A DNA stretch of 64,000 bases. It comes from Roseibium album (GTDB lineage: Bacteria; Pseudomonadota; Alphaproteobacteria; Rhizobiales; Stappiaceae). The position numbers and the translations under genes are program-made. Shown piece by piece: positions 25,887 to 36,662 of this stretch. Below the pieces are notes generated by a model. The model did not search any database. It had not been told where the DNA came from and saw nothing but the letters and a program-made list of their open reading frames with translations. How positions within the stretch are numbered: position 1 is the stretch's first letter; the number at the start of each line of letters is the position of its first letter. Where the stretch lies: assembly GCA_001404055.1 (NCBI GenBank), contig CXTY01000007.1, forward strand, positions 230,921 to 294,920, read 5' to 3'.

Positions 25887-26957
25887 ATGAGCAGGTTCTG
25901 GAGCCCCATCGTCGAGAGATTAGTCCCCTACACGCCGGGAGAACAGCCGAGGGATCAGAAGTTCATAAAGTTAAACACCAACGAAAACCCTTACGGGCCC
26001 TCGCCGCGCGCCCTCGATGCAATCCACGACGCGGCCAGAGATGACCTGAGGCTCTATCCGGATCCATCCGCGATTGATCTCAGGCAGGCTATTGCTTCGA
26101 CATTCGAACTGGGCACCGACCACATCTTCGTCGGCAACGGATCAGATGACGTGCTCGCGCACGCCTTCAACGCCTTCTTCACCGGAAAGCAGCCGATACT
26201 GTTCGCGGATGTCACCTACAGTTTTTACCGAACCTATTGCGAACTCTACGCGATCCAGCACCACAAAATTCCGCTCACCGACGCATTTGAGTACGACATC
26301 TGCGATTATCAGGTTCCATGTGGCGGTGTCGTGATCGCGAACCCGAATGCGCCAACCGGTGTTGCAATGACGCTGGACCACATCGAACAGATTCTCATCC
26401 AGCACCCGGATGTGGTCGTGATTATCGACGAAGCCTATGTGGATTTTGGAGCCGACAGTGCCGTCGAACTCGTAAGTCGCCACGAGAACCTTGTTGTCGT
26501 GCAAACCTTTTCCAAATCACGAAGCCTGGCCGGCTTGCGTGTCGGGTTTGCAATCGCCCAGCCGCATCTCATTGAAGGTCTTCAAAGGGTCAAGGACAGC
26601 TTCAACTCATACCCGCTGGGTCGACTGGCGCTTGAAGGCGCACGCGCTTCATGGGCCGATAGAAACTGGTTTGATCAGACACGGCGGCAAATTATGGCCG
26701 ACCGCGATCGAACAGCCGAGGTTCTTCAGTCACAAGGCTTTCAGGTGTTGCCGTCCTCAACTAACTTCGTGTTTGCATTTCACGACACTCTGCCTGCCGA
26801 GAAACTAAAATCAGATCTGCGCACACGCGGTATTCTTGTGCGCCACTTCAACCACCCCCGTATCAACAACTGGCTCAGGATCTCTATCGGCACGTCTCAA
26901 GATTGCGACACTCTGCTGGAGGCGACTTCGAGCATCATTGCAGACACCAAAACCTAA
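25887..26957 (+). CDS. Histidinol-phosphate aminotransferase-like PLP enzyme
   Basis: A 356-residue fold-type I aminotransferase of the HisC group: LNTNENPYGPSP, NPNAPTG, the PLP Asp in IIDEAYVDF (D181) and the Schiff-base lysine K210 in TFSKSRSLAGLRVGF. It could be the histidine biosynthetic enzyme or a paralogue working on another amino phosphate or phosphonate. No other his gene is nearby; it is convergent with the phosphonate operon, so a specialised role is possible but unproven. Confidence 0.85.
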   Translation: MSRFWSPIVERLVPYTPGEQPRDQKFIKLNTNENPYGPSPRALDAIHDAARDDLRLYPDPSAIDLRQAIASTFELGTDHIFVGNGSDDVLAHAFNAFFTGKQPILFADVTYSFYRTYCELYAIQHHKIPLTDAFEYDICDYQVPCGGVVIANPNAPTGVAMTLDHIEQILIQHPDVVVIIDEAYVDFGADSAVELVSRHENLVVVQTFSKSRSLAGLRVGFAIAQPHLIEGLQRVKDSFNSYPLGRLALEGARASWADRNWFDQTRRQIMADRDRTAEVLQSQGFQVLPSSTNFVFAFHDTLPAEKLKSDLRTRGILVRHFNHPRINNWLRISIGTSQDCDTLLEATSSIIADTKT

Positions 26958-26997
26958 GCAGATACCGCATTGGACGGGTGATTTCAGTCCCGCCGAA

Positions 26998-27828
26998 TTA
27001 TTGAACGATCCGGGTATTCATTGTCTCGGGCGGCTCAACACCCAACAGGGTGAGAACTGTTGGGGCGATGATCCGTTGATCGAGCAAAGCTTCCGGGGCT
27101 GCAGGAAAAGCTTCACTGAAGACGATGAAGGGAACCTCGCGCAAACAGGGTTCATCACCGGCATGATGGCCGTCCGCATTCATGCCGTGGTCCGCCGTCA
27201 CCATCACATCATAACCGGCGTCTCGAAGGCGCGGGATGAGACGCGACAGGGCATTATCCACCTTCCAGGCCTGAATACGGTATTCCTTGCCTTCGCCGCT
27301 GTAGAAATGACCTAGTGTGTCGCAGCTTGAAGTGTGAAGCAGCAGGTAGTCGGGCGCCGCATCGCGTGCGATCGCCCACGCTTGGGCACAAAGGTCAACT
27401 TCGGACGGCATGGCTGGATTGGATTGGCTATACCCGGCCATCGAGTAATAGCGTGCATGGGCAATCGGTGCGTCTGGATCGTTGATTTCGACATGTTCAA
27501 ACGGATCGAATGCGGTACCGCCATATAGCGTGTGGAAATAGGAATGCGCGACCACGCCGGCACTTTTTCCCGCAGCCTTCAGTTCGGAAAAGATGTTTGC
27601 GTGGGGTGATGACCGGATTGCTTCATTGCTGAGCAATCCATGTTCCACCGGTGCCAGCCCGGTATGGATCGTCTCATAAATCGGTGCGGATATCGTGGGA
27701 AGGCAGGCCTGCATGGTCCAGGCGCGAGCCTGCCCACCTTCAATCGCAGCCGCCAGATAGCCGCATTCGGTCCGGGCCGTATCATTGCGCAGACCGTCAA
27801 TGATAACGAGACAGATTTTGCGTGTCAT
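26998..27828 (-). CDS. Alkaline phosphatase-superfamily hydrolase in the tmpAB operon
   Basis: A 276-residue metal-dependent phosphatase/phosphodiesterase of the NPP/phosphonoacetate-hydrolase type. The two-metal site is complete: D11 (VIIDG), nucleophile T45 (CLPTIS), D170 and H174 (SSCDTLGH), D213 and H214 (TADHGM), and H221 or H222. No signal peptide, so cytosolic. It starts right at the stop of the tmpB-like gene, making it the third gene of the operon. It may release a phosphonate from a diester, act as a phosphonoacetate hydrolase-like enzyme, or process a pathway by-product; none is proven. Confidence 0.85.
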   Translation of the reverse strand: MTRKICLVIIDGLRNDTARTECGYLAAAIEGGQARAWTMQACLPTISAPIYETIHTGLAPVEHGLLSNEAIRSSPHANIFSELKAAGKSAGVVAHSYFHTLYGGTAFDPFEHVEINDPDAPIAHARYYSMAGYSQSNPAMPSEVDLCAQAWAIARDAAPDYLLLHTSSCDTLGHFYSGEGKEYRIQAWKVDNALSRLIPRLRDAGYDVMVTADHGMNADGHHAGDEPCLREVPFIVFSEAFPAAPEALLDQRIIAPTVLTLLGVEPPETMNTRIVQ

Positions 27829-29645
<1,817 letters not shown>

Positions 29646-29679
29646 TTAGGAATAATCTCGCTGAGCCCCCGATTTACTA

Positions 29680-30534
29680 ATGGAAAATCTAGCGCCCAAG
29701 CTACCGCCTCTTGAATGGATCCGCGCTTTTGAAGCCGCGGCCAGATGCGGCAGTTTCACTGCGGCCGGTGCAGACACGGGCTTGACACAATCGGCGATCA
29801 GTCAGCGCATTGCCCAGCTGGAATTGCACCTTGGAGCAACGCTGTTTCATCGCCGCGCGCGATCGATAGAGCTGACGATCGAAGGCGAAGCCTGGTTACC
29901 TCACGTGCGCATGGCGCTGAACAGTTTGCGAGAAAGTTCCGATGCAATTTTTGGCGCAAGTCGTGGGCGACTGACCATATCAGCGAGCCAATCAATCACC
30001 GACCTTTGGTTACTGCCCCGCCTTGCAAAACTTCAGGTCCTGACCAATTCCCAGATATCCCTGCAAACAATGGTTCTCGGTGCGCATAGCGCACCTCAGG
30101 ATGACGTTGTCCGCATACGCTATGGATCGGGTGACTGGCCCCACACCTATCGGATGAAACTTTATTCGGAGGAAATCGTGCCGGTCGCCGCGCCGTCTCT
30201 CAACAAGCAATTCGGCCATTGGACGGAGTGGCCCCGCATCACCTGTTCCGGCCCCAGGCCGAGCTGGAACGATTGGTCGGCGCGCTTTGGCATTCCCACA
30301 ACGCCGGTTCCAAAGCTTCGCTTCGACACCTTCTTGTCTGCGCTTGGCGCCGCACGCGCTGGAATGGGCGTATTTCTGGCATCACTACCACTTTGCGAAC
30401 GGGACCTTGCCAACGGATCGCTTGTTCGCCTGGAAGAAGAGGCGCTGCAGCATCATGAGAGTTATTGGTTGCTGGCAGGTCATGAAGCCATGACGAAGCC
30501 GCAATGGCAGGCCCTGGCAACCGCTCTTCAGTAG
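29680..30534 (+). CDS. LysR-family regulator (GcvA-like), probable tmp regulator
   Basis: A 284-residue LysR-type activator with the HTH at about 10-65 (LEWIRAFEAAARCGSFTAAGADTGLTQSAISQRIAQLE), close to the GcvA subgroup, and a C-terminal effector domain. It is divergent from the tmpA operon with a gap of about 100 bases, the usual position for its regulator. The effector could be the phosphonate substrate; that is inference. Confidence 0.88.
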   Translation: MENLAPKLPPLEWIRAFEAAARCGSFTAAGADTGLTQSAISQRIAQLELHLGATLFHRRARSIELTIEGEAWLPHVRMALNSLRESSDAIFGASRGRLTISASQSITDLWLLPRLAKLQVLTNSQISLQTMVLGAHSAPQDDVVRIRYGSGDWPHTYRMKLYSEEIVPVAAPSLNKQFGHWTEWPRITCSGPRPSWNDWSARFGIPTTPVPKLRFDTFLSALGAARAGMGVFLASLPLCERDLANGSLVRLEEEALQHHESYWLLAGHEAMTKPQWQALATALQ

Positions 30535-30684
30535 CGTTTCGGTAAAACAGGTGCCATCAGAACGCGATGAAACCCCTTAGGCATTCGCCTTTTCTTCACA
30601 AGGTAGCCATCAATTCAGGCGGTGGCGATAAGCCGGTTGTATCGATAAGGTGATTAAACGGAAACCAGAAGTGGTGGTGATCTC

Positions 30685-31725
30685 ATGAGTAACTGGGTGT
30701 CAAAGGCTGTTGCCAAGATCAATGCAGATAGTCATCGGTCCGCCGATACGCACCTTTTCAAATTGCCGCTTCCTGGCAACAAGGGCGTAGACATTTACCT
30801 GAAAGACGAGAGCACACATCCCACCGGCAGCCTGAAGCACCGGCTGGCCAGATCCCTGTTTCTTTATGCGCTCTGCAACGGCAAGATAAAGGAAGACACC
30901 ACCATCGTGGAGGCCTCTTCAGGCAGTACGGCGGTTTCAGAGGCCTACTTTGCCCGCATGATTGGCGTGCCTTTCATTGCCGTTATTCCCCAAAGCACAG
31001 CACACAGCAAAATCCACCTGATTGAATTATATGGCGGAAAGGTCCATTTCGTCGGTTCCGCTCCAGAGATGCACAATGCGTCTGTCGAGCTTGCCAAATC
31101 CATTGGTGGCTACTTCATGAACCAGTTCACATATGCGGAACGGGCAACGGACTGGCGCGGCAACAACAACATTGCCGAGAGCATCTTCAAGCAGATGGAA
31201 TTCGAACCTCACCCTGTTCCCGGCATGATCGTCATGAGTGCCGGAACAGGCGGGTCTTCAGCGACGCTCGGCCGTTACATACGTTATCGGGGTTACGACA
31301 CACGATTGACCGTTGTCGACCCTGAGAATTCCGTTTTCTTCGACAGTTTCCATTCAGGTGACACGACCCTGAAATCAGACAAGTCCAGCCGGATCGAAGG
31401 TATTGGAAGGCCAAAGGTTGAGCACTCCTTCCAGCCCGACGTTATCGATCACATGATCCAGGTGCCGGATGCCGCAAGTGTAGCGACGATCCATTGGCTG
31501 GAAAAAAGGATAGGCCGCAAGGCCGGTGCCTCCACCGGCACAAACCTTTGGGGGGCATTGCAGATCGCCGAAGAAATGGTCGAACAAGACGAATCTGGTT
31601 CAATCGTTACTTTGATGTGCGACAGCGGCGAGCGTTATCTGGATACTTATTATGACCAGGATTGGGTGACAGACCACATAGGCGACATAAGCCCTTACAC
31701 CAGGGAACTTGAAGCTTGGGGCTGA
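30685..31725 (+). CDS. PLP-dependent cysteine synthase-family protein (Cds1-like)
   Basis: A 346-residue fold-type II PLP enzyme. The Schiff-base lysine is K51 in [11 protein letters not shown], followed by [16 protein letters not shown] and the phosphate loop [12 protein letters not shown]. The SLKHR context and C-terminal [17 protein letters not shown] point to the Cds1-like L-cysteine desulfhydrase group rather than a classic CysK. It stands alone downstream of the LysR gene; an ATG with GGTGG upstream is used. Confidence 0.82.
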   Translation: MSNWVSKAVAKINADSHRSADTHLFKLPLPGNKGVDIYLKDESTHPTGSLKHRLARSLFLYALCNGKIKEDTTIVEASSGSTAVSEAYFARMIGVPFIAVIPQSTAHSKIHLIELYGGKVHFVGSAPEMHNASVELAKSIGGYFMNQFTYAERATDWRGNNNIAESIFKQMEFEPHPVPGMIVMSAGTGGSSATLGRYIRYRGYDTRLTVVDPENSVFFDSFHSGDTTLKSDKSSRIEGIGRPKVEHSFQPDVIDHMIQVPDAASVATIHWLEKRIGRKAGASTGTNLWGALQIAEEMVEQDESGSIVTLMCDSGERYLDTYYDQDWVTDHIGDISPYTRELEAWG

Positions 31726-32022
31726 ACAGTTGCACTGCAAAACAACCACTCAGCTCTGGGTGCTTGCCAATAGCGACACCCGGTCAAGCAAGAGAATATC
31801 AATTGTTAAAAGAGTCCTCATCAAAGGGCTGCGCAACTTGAAAAGCGAACGCAATCCGGAGGGTGACTGAAGGCAGCTATGCAGCCTGCTCGACGACCAC
31901 TTGCCTCCAGAACTTTATCCGTAACCTCAAAACCAGACATCACCTGATCTCTCCTGCCACCATGTTGTCAGGGGTAGTCTGCTAAAACTTCGCGAGATTA
32001 CAGCCCAACATGGAAGATCGCA
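31726..32022. other. Intergenic region, no gene seen
   Basis: Just under 300 bases between the Cds1-like gene and the DUF1801 gene. No convincing coding frame, RNA or strong repeat was seen. Confidence 0.55.
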
Positions 32023-32343
32023 GTGAAGCAGTTTGACAAGGATCTGAGCTCCCCCTATCGCGCATTGTTTCTGACAATTCGCGAACACTTGTTGTCCGGC
32101 ATGAACTTGCAGGAGACGCAAAAACCCAGGATCACGACTTTCTCGAACGCCGACGGTGGCATATGCCACCTGCGGACAATGCCTCACGGTGTCGACATCG
32201 GTTTTCTCAAAGGGGCAAAAATGGCAGACGCTCCCGATCAGCTTTCAGGCAACGGCAAGGCCATGCGCGTGCTATCAATTTCCAGTTTTGATGAAACAGT
32301 GCTCGACTATTATTTGTCACAGGCGATCAAACTCAATCGCTGA
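32023..32343 (+). CDS. DUF1801-like small protein
   Basis: A 106-residue protein resembling DUF1801/YdhG-like proteins: an N-terminal helix (SSPYRALFLTIREHLL), a beta region with KPRITTFSNADGGICHLRTMPHGVDIGFLKG and a C-terminal segment on SSFDETVLDYYLSQAIKLN. The GTG start at 32023 follows GGAAGA. Function is unknown. It stands alone. Confidence 0.65.
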   Translation: MKQFDKDLSSPYRALFLTIREHLLSGMNLQETQKPRITTFSNADGGICHLRTMPHGVDIGFLKGAKMADAPDQLSGNGKAMRVLSISSFDETVLDYYLSQAIKLNR

Positions 32344-32726
32344 CACAGAGCATCAACTTCGCGATTTCACTCTCCAAGACACGAAAGTTCTTACCTGCAA
32401 CCTGCTCAACCAGGAATGGACGCAACGTTAGGGACATGACCAGCCCGTGCTGACCCGCGCGTAGGTAGCCACAATGTGGATGCATGGTGATATATTTTTC
32501 GATGTAACCCAGCCAGAAAAAACGTGTGAAATCCACCACTTTAGAGGTCAAAAGTGCGGAATTTTTCCGTTGCGATTCGGAAACAAAAACGACCAATCAA
32601 CCCATCAGCGAGGCAAAGGCTACATATATCAAAGATATCCCCAATTCTTATCCATGAAAGCTTTACTTAACTTAGCGTCAATTGTTCCATGAGTGGCAAT
32701 TATCCCAATGACAGCAGGAGGCTGCG
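32344..32726. other. Intergenic region, no supported gene
   Basis: About 380 AT-richer bases. A minus-strand frame of 87 codons overlaps the end of the DUF1801 gene but has no clear start site or family, so it is not called. The right end carries the AGGAGG site of the next gene. Confidence 0.5.
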
Positions 32727-33590
32727 TTGTTGCCTATCCGGTCGTTTGGTCTTTTGATTTTGATGCTTGCTGGTCTGGCCGGAAACTTCTCTTGGGCGGA
32801 CGAGGTAAGATATCCAATGGAGGCTGGCAGAATTGTCGAAGACAGCTTCCCGTTTCAAGTTCTTAAGCTGGCGCTGCAGAAAGCCGAAGGCGAATGGTCC
32901 CTGGTACCCTCACCTGCTGGGCCTATGAATGAACGGCGATCCAAAATTCTGCTTGCGCGTGGCCATGAAGTGGATGTTGCATGGTACGGCACAAGTGCCA
33001 AGGTCGAAGAGAAACTTCAGCCGGTTCGCATACCGATCAGCGGCGGTCTGCTTGGTTGGCGCGTTTTGTTGATCAACCGAAATGACCAACACAAATTCAG
33101 CCAGATCGATGATTTTGAGCAGTTGAAGAGTTTCGTTTTTGTTCAGGGTGCGGGATGGTCGGATATTGAAATTCTGGAAGGTGCAGGCCTGACTGTTGCG
33201 ACCTACCCATATGCCGACCTCTTCTCTCTCGCGGCCTCTCAGCATGAGCACGTATTCTCGCGCGGCGTTGAAGAAGTTTACGAGGAAATGAATCTCTACA
33301 CATCCAGCATTCCGGATCTCGCACTGGAGCAGAGCCTGGCACTTCGCTACAGCTTTGCGCGTTTGTTTTTCGTGCAGATTGGCAACGAAAAACTCCATAA
33401 CGCTATCTACGAAGGATTGGTGAAAGCGCATGAAGACGGTTCCTACCAGGCCCTGTTTGACACCCACCCTTCGAATTGGGCAGCGCTTAACAAAATCAAT
33501 CTTGAAGACCGCAAGATCTTCAAGATTCCTAATGTGACCATGTCGGCAGAAACACTCGCAATCGACAAAAAATACTGGTTCCAGCCTTAG
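32727..33590 (+). CDS. Periplasmic solute-binding-like protein (SBP_bac_3 type)
   Basis: A 287-residue exported protein with a signal peptide (SFGLLILMLAGLAGNFSWAD). The body resembles family 3 binding-protein domains: VRYPMEAGRIVEDSFPFQVLKLALQKA, then INRNDQHKFSQIDDFEQLKSFVFVQGAGWSD. Translation starts at TTG (two TTG codons at 32727 and 32730) after AGGAGG. No permease genes are near, so it may be a free sensor-like protein or an orphan component. Ligand unknown. Confidence 0.72.
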   Translation: MLPIRSFGLLILMLAGLAGNFSWADEVRYPMEAGRIVEDSFPFQVLKLALQKAEGEWSLVPSPAGPMNERRSKILLARGHEVDVAWYGTSAKVEEKLQPVRIPISGGLLGWRVLLINRNDQHKFSQIDDFEQLKSFVFVQGAGWSDIEILEGAGLTVATYPYADLFSLAASQHEHVFSRGVEEVYEEMNLYTSSIPDLALEQSLALRYSFARLFFVQIGNEKLHNAIYEGLVKAHEDGSYQALFDTHPSNWAALNKINLEDRKIFKIPNVTMSAETLAIDKKYWFQP

Positions 33591-33849
33591 CGGTCTAATC
33601 CAAAGCTGGGTTCCACCCTCTGTGCGCCGATATCATACTTCAAAACAGGGTAGACGTTGGCGCGAAATCTAACGGCAAAGACAGAACCGGATCTCATCGG
33701 TCTTCCAGATGCAGTCAAACCCGAAACCCCAACAAGAAATTGATTTTTTGAACTAGTCCGGTTTGATTGTCGAACTATGTTTCATGCCCGCCATTTCTTC
33801 AGCAAGGTGAACTTGTCAGGCACGAACAATTCTCACTGAAAGGCCCTAC
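33591..33849. other. Intergenic region, no gene seen
   Basis: About 260 bases with no coding frame on the plus strand and no notable repeat. Confidence 0.5.
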
Positions 33850-34182
33850 ATGAAATTCGAAGACCTGCGAAATGCCAACATCAAACGGCAGCGTGAGTGG
33901 CCGGGAGACGACAAGGCCGATGTTGCTTTCCGGGCAATTGAAGTTGCCGGTGAGTTTGGCGAGGTAGCCGAAGCCATCAAGAAATACTTGCGCGCCGAAC
34001 GCGGCATCAGCGGTTCCACCGCGACACTGGAAGACATCGCTGACGAAATGGCCGACAGTATTATTGCCCTCGACCTTCTCGCAAACCAGCTCGGTCTGGA
34101 CCTGGGGACAGCAGTCGCCCGTATATTCAACATGACTTCCGCAAAGTATGGCCTGAAAACACGGATTGAAGATCCGCACTAG
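33850..34182 (+). CDS. MazG-like nucleotide pyrophosphohydrolase
   Basis: A 110-residue all-alpha NTP-PPase of the MazG-like group, expected to hydrolyse nucleoside triphosphates to monophosphates. The metal-binding acidic motifs are EVAGEFGEVAEAIKK and EDIADEMADSIIALD. It stands alone; AAAGG lies upstream of the ATG. An antisense frame at 33799-34191 is a shadow. Confidence 0.85.
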   Translation: MKFEDLRNANIKRQREWPGDDKADVAFRAIEVAGEFGEVAEAIKKYLRAERGISGSTATLEDIADEMADSIIALDLLANQLGLDLGTAVARIFNMTSAKYGLKTRIEDPH

Positions 34183-34196
34183 CAGATACAATCACC

Positions 34197-35294
34197 TCAG
34201 TTGGAAAACTGTTTCAGCTCTTCAACAACCTTGATCCCGATTTTTCCGACAAAGGATTTTGCCAGAAATGCCTCCTGAGCATCGCGCAGATCCTGCAAGC
34301 GATAAGTGTCAGAAACGACCGGTTTGATTTCGCCATCTTCGATATAGCGGACAAGATCAGTGAAAATATTCGCTGGCTGATATGTGCAGCCAACCAGCGT
34401 CAAGTCGCGCAGGTAAAGCGTGCGCAGGTCCAGTTCGACAATTGGCCCGGCGATTGCCCCGGCAGTGACATAACGTCCGCCGTTTTTCAAAGCCTCGATC
34501 AGGTCCGGCCAACGCGGGCCGCCGACAAGGTCAATGACGACATCGAAAGAGCGTTCGGGAAAAGCGTCATCACGGCCAAGCGTATTGTCTGCTCCAAGGG
34601 CTATCAGATCCTGCGCCTTTGAAGGGCTGGTCAGTGCAGTGACATGCGCTCCACGACGCTTGGCCAATTGGATCGCTGCCGAGCCGACACCACCCGAAGC
34701 ACCTGTGATCAGAACCCGCTCAGCCCCAAGTTCAACTCGCTGGATCATGCCTTCAGCTGTAGAAAATGCGCATGGAAAGGTCGCAAGTTCGACGTCCGAC
34801 AAGTTCGAGTGGATCGCAATCGCGTCTGTTCCGGTCACAACTGTGTAATCCGCGAAAGCCCCGTTGCTTTCAGATCCAAGGGTTGCAATGGGCATGTCTT
34901 CTTCATTGTCAGCCGGTGCCTGAAGGGCACGCAGCAACACACGTTCACCTATCCTGGAACGAGAGACGCCCTCACCTACGGCTGCGATCTCACCACAGCA
35001 ATCGGCGCCCTGGATCCGCGGAAACGTCAAGGGAACACCCGACCAACTGCCATCAGCATCCGCCGACGAGCCATATCCCCCGTCCGCACCGGAGGCTGTA
35101 TCGCCACGCACGCTTTTTGAATACCAGCCCGTGCGGGTGTTGATGTCGGTGTTGTTGACCGCTGCCGCATGGACACGGACCAGCACCTGCCCCTTCCCGG
35201 GTTTGGGAACTGGTAGATCATCGCGCCATTCAAGCTTCTCCAGCCCACCGTGTCCGGTCAGGACCACACCACACATTATTTCCGGAATTCCCAT
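34197..35294 (-). CDS. Zinc-type alcohol dehydrogenase/quinone oxidoreductase-family protein
   Basis: A 365-residue medium-chain dehydrogenase: an N-terminal GroES-like domain (VLVRVHAAAVNNTDINTRTG, GADCCGEIAAVGEGVSR) and a Rossmann fold with VLITGASGGVGSAAIQLAKRRGA. The lack of structural-zinc cysteines fits the quinone-oxidoreductase subgroup. The ATG follows GAGGGACTGGC. It is divergent from a TetR gene, with twin palindromes between, so it is very likely that regulator's target. Substrate unknown. Confidence 0.87.
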   Translation of the reverse strand: MGIPEIMCGVVLTGHGGLEKLEWRDDLPVPKPGKGQVLVRVHAAAVNNTDINTRTGWYSKSVRGDTASGADGGYGSSADADGSWSGVPLTFPRIQGADCCGEIAAVGEGVSRSRIGERVLLRALQAPADNEEDMPIATLGSESNGAFADYTVVTGTDAIAIHSNLSDVELATFPCAFSTAEGMIQRVELGAERVLITGASGGVGSAAIQLAKRRGAHVTALTSPSKAQDLIALGADNTLGRDDAFPERSFDVVIDLVGGPRWPDLIEALKNGGRYVTAGAIAGPIVELDLRTLYLRDLTLVGCTYQPANIFTDLVRYIEDGEIKPVVSDTYRLQDLRDAQEAFLAKSFVGKIGIKVVEELKQFSN

Positions 35295-35307
35295 GCCAGT
35301 CCCTCAG

Positions 35308-35351
35308 GTAGAATACTTGTTCTACTTGCCTTGGTAGAATGATCATTCTAC
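35308..35351. promoter_or_regulatory. Twin operators between oxidoreductase and TetR genes
   Basis: Two 18-bp sites: GTAGAATACTTGTTCTAC (35308-35325, imperfect core) and GTAGAATGATCATTCTAC (35334-35351, perfect), with centres 26 bp apart. The same GTAGAA half-site is used four times. They cover the whole 67-base divergent gap, so both genes are probably repressed together. Confidence 0.82.
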
Positions 35352-35361
35352 ATAGTCAAGC

Positions 35362-35895
35362 ATGACGGAAATAATGATCAGAATCGCCTCGGGACTGGAG
35401 CGCGCATTCGCGCGGAACGGGTTCGCCGAACCGAGTGTTGAGGACTTGAAGGAAGCCGCGGGGGTCAGCCTGCGCACGCTCTACAAATACACGCCGTCGC
35501 GCGATGAAATGGTCTATACCGCACTGGACCACAGGCAAACGCGCTACATCGAACGGGTTTTTGCCAACCTGCCCGGCGACAGGGACCTGGCTCTTTATAC
35601 AATCATTGATCGTGTCGCAATCTGGATGTCTTCTGAAGCTTCTCACGGCTGCCTGTTTCATGCGGCGGTCGCCGCAGCTCCTCATGATGAAAAACTGCGT
35701 GCCTTGTTATTGGATCACAAGGCGGAAGTCGCTGACTGTGCTGCGAAGGCAACGGGTCTTGACGGTTGCCAACCGGATCTCACCCTCATCCTGGAAGGCC
35801 TGACCCAGAGCTGGCCGCTCCACGGCGAAGCAGCCGTCAGCAGTGCCAAACGGTTATGTTCTGCGCTGCTTCATGAAGTGAAAACACCAAGCTGA
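35362..35895 (+). CDS. TetR-family regulator
   Basis: A 177-residue TetR-type repressor: HTH near residues 8-52 (IASGLERAFARNGFAEPSVEDLKEAAGVSLRTLYKYTPSRDEMVY), then a helical ligand domain. It faces the oxidoreductase gene across twin operators. The start has almost no ribosome site and lies close to the second operator, so it may be nearly leaderless. Confidence 0.87.
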   Translation: MTEIMIRIASGLERAFARNGFAEPSVEDLKEAAGVSLRTLYKYTPSRDEMVYTALDHRQTRYIERVFANLPGDRDLALYTIIDRVAIWMSSEASHGCLFHAAVAAAPHDEKLRALLLDHKAEVADCAAKATGLDGCQPDLTLILEGLTQSWPLHGEAAVSSAKRLCSALLHEVKTPS

Positions 35896-35917
35896 CCTTC
35901 ATTCACCCGGTTCAACC

Positions 35918-36592
35918 TCAGCTGTTCAACAATCCAACAATCGCAGACATCAGAGCCAGGAATTCCGTTTCCTTGCCCGGCGTTTTGACATCCATCTGAC
36001 TGCGTTCCCGCATAAAGACTTCTGGTGCCAATTCACCTTCTGATAAAGCCAGCAGGTCTGAATACCCCGTCGTGAAAACAAGATCAGGGCTCGGACAAAC
36101 AGCATAACGGGCTGTCACTTGCCCCGCGTTGACAATCAGCGAGATCGCCTCACCATCCACCAGCAGAGACGCACGGAAACTCATGCCCGATGTTGCAACA
36201 CGTTTGGCCGCAGCCCCAAGCGTGGTCGCTACCGTCCGCAAGTTGCCAGGCGCAACGGGTTCGATCTCGGGTTTGAACTCGCCACCCAGGACAGCCAGGT
36301 CGTAAATCAGGTCACCGGTTTTCTCCCCAAGCGCCGTTAATTCATAGACGACGGTGCCATGTTCGCCGTCGACCTTTATTATCAACCCGTCGTCGACCAG
36401 CTTTCCCAGCCGCTCGGTCAACAGGTTCGCGGCAATACCGGTAAGCCCTCGTTGAAGCTCGGAAAACCGGGCCGGACCAGCGTGTAAGTCCCTGAGAACA
36501 AGCAAGGTCCAGCGATCCCCAACGCGATCCAGCGCGCGGGCAATTGGGCAGAGCAATTTGTACGAGCGTGGCTTGGCCAATCGACACCTCAC
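35918..36592 (-). CDS. HxlR-family regulator with SCP2-like C-terminal domain
   Basis: A 224-residue regulator. Residues 10-100 are an HxlR winged helix (SYKLLCPIARALDRVGDRWTLLVLRDLHAGPARFSELQRGLTGIAANLLTERLGKL). The remaining half resembles an SCP2/sterol-carrier-like domain (ASLLVDGEAISLIVNAGQVTARY ... GKETEFLALMSAIVGLL), which may bind a lipophilic ligand. The GTG at 36592 is given; a TTG at 36580 with GAGGTG just upstream is a good alternative. Divergent from an NmrA-like gene. Confidence 0.83.
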   Translation of the reverse strand: MRCRLAKPRSYKLLCPIARALDRVGDRWTLLVLRDLHAGPARFSELQRGLTGIAANLLTERLGKLVDDGLIIKVDGEHGTVVYELTALGEKTGDLIYDLAVLGGEFKPEIEPVAPGNLRTVATTLGAAAKRVATSGMSFRASLLVDGEAISLIVNAGQVTARYAVCPSPDLVFTTGYSDLLALSEGELAPEVFMRERSQMDVKTPGKETEFLALMSAIVGLLNS

Positions 36593-36593
36593 G

Positions 36594-36631
36594 AAAGTGT
36601 TACTTTAAAAAATAAAGTGATCACTTTATTT
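36594..36631. promoter_or_regulatory. HxlR operators between the HxlR and NmrA genes
   Basis: A perfect 22-bp palindrome (36610-36631, centre AAAGTGATCACTTT) stands next to a related weaker site AAAGTGTTACTTT (36594-36606). Both lie in the 70-base divergent gap; they are the likely HxlR binding sites for auto- and target control. Confidence 0.8.
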
Positions 36632-36662
36632 ATCTAAGCACACATTAATCGGGAGAACCGCC

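Noticed and set aside
32333..32596. 87-codon minus-strand frame
   Set aside because: No ribosome site, no family, and overlaps the DUF1801 gene end.
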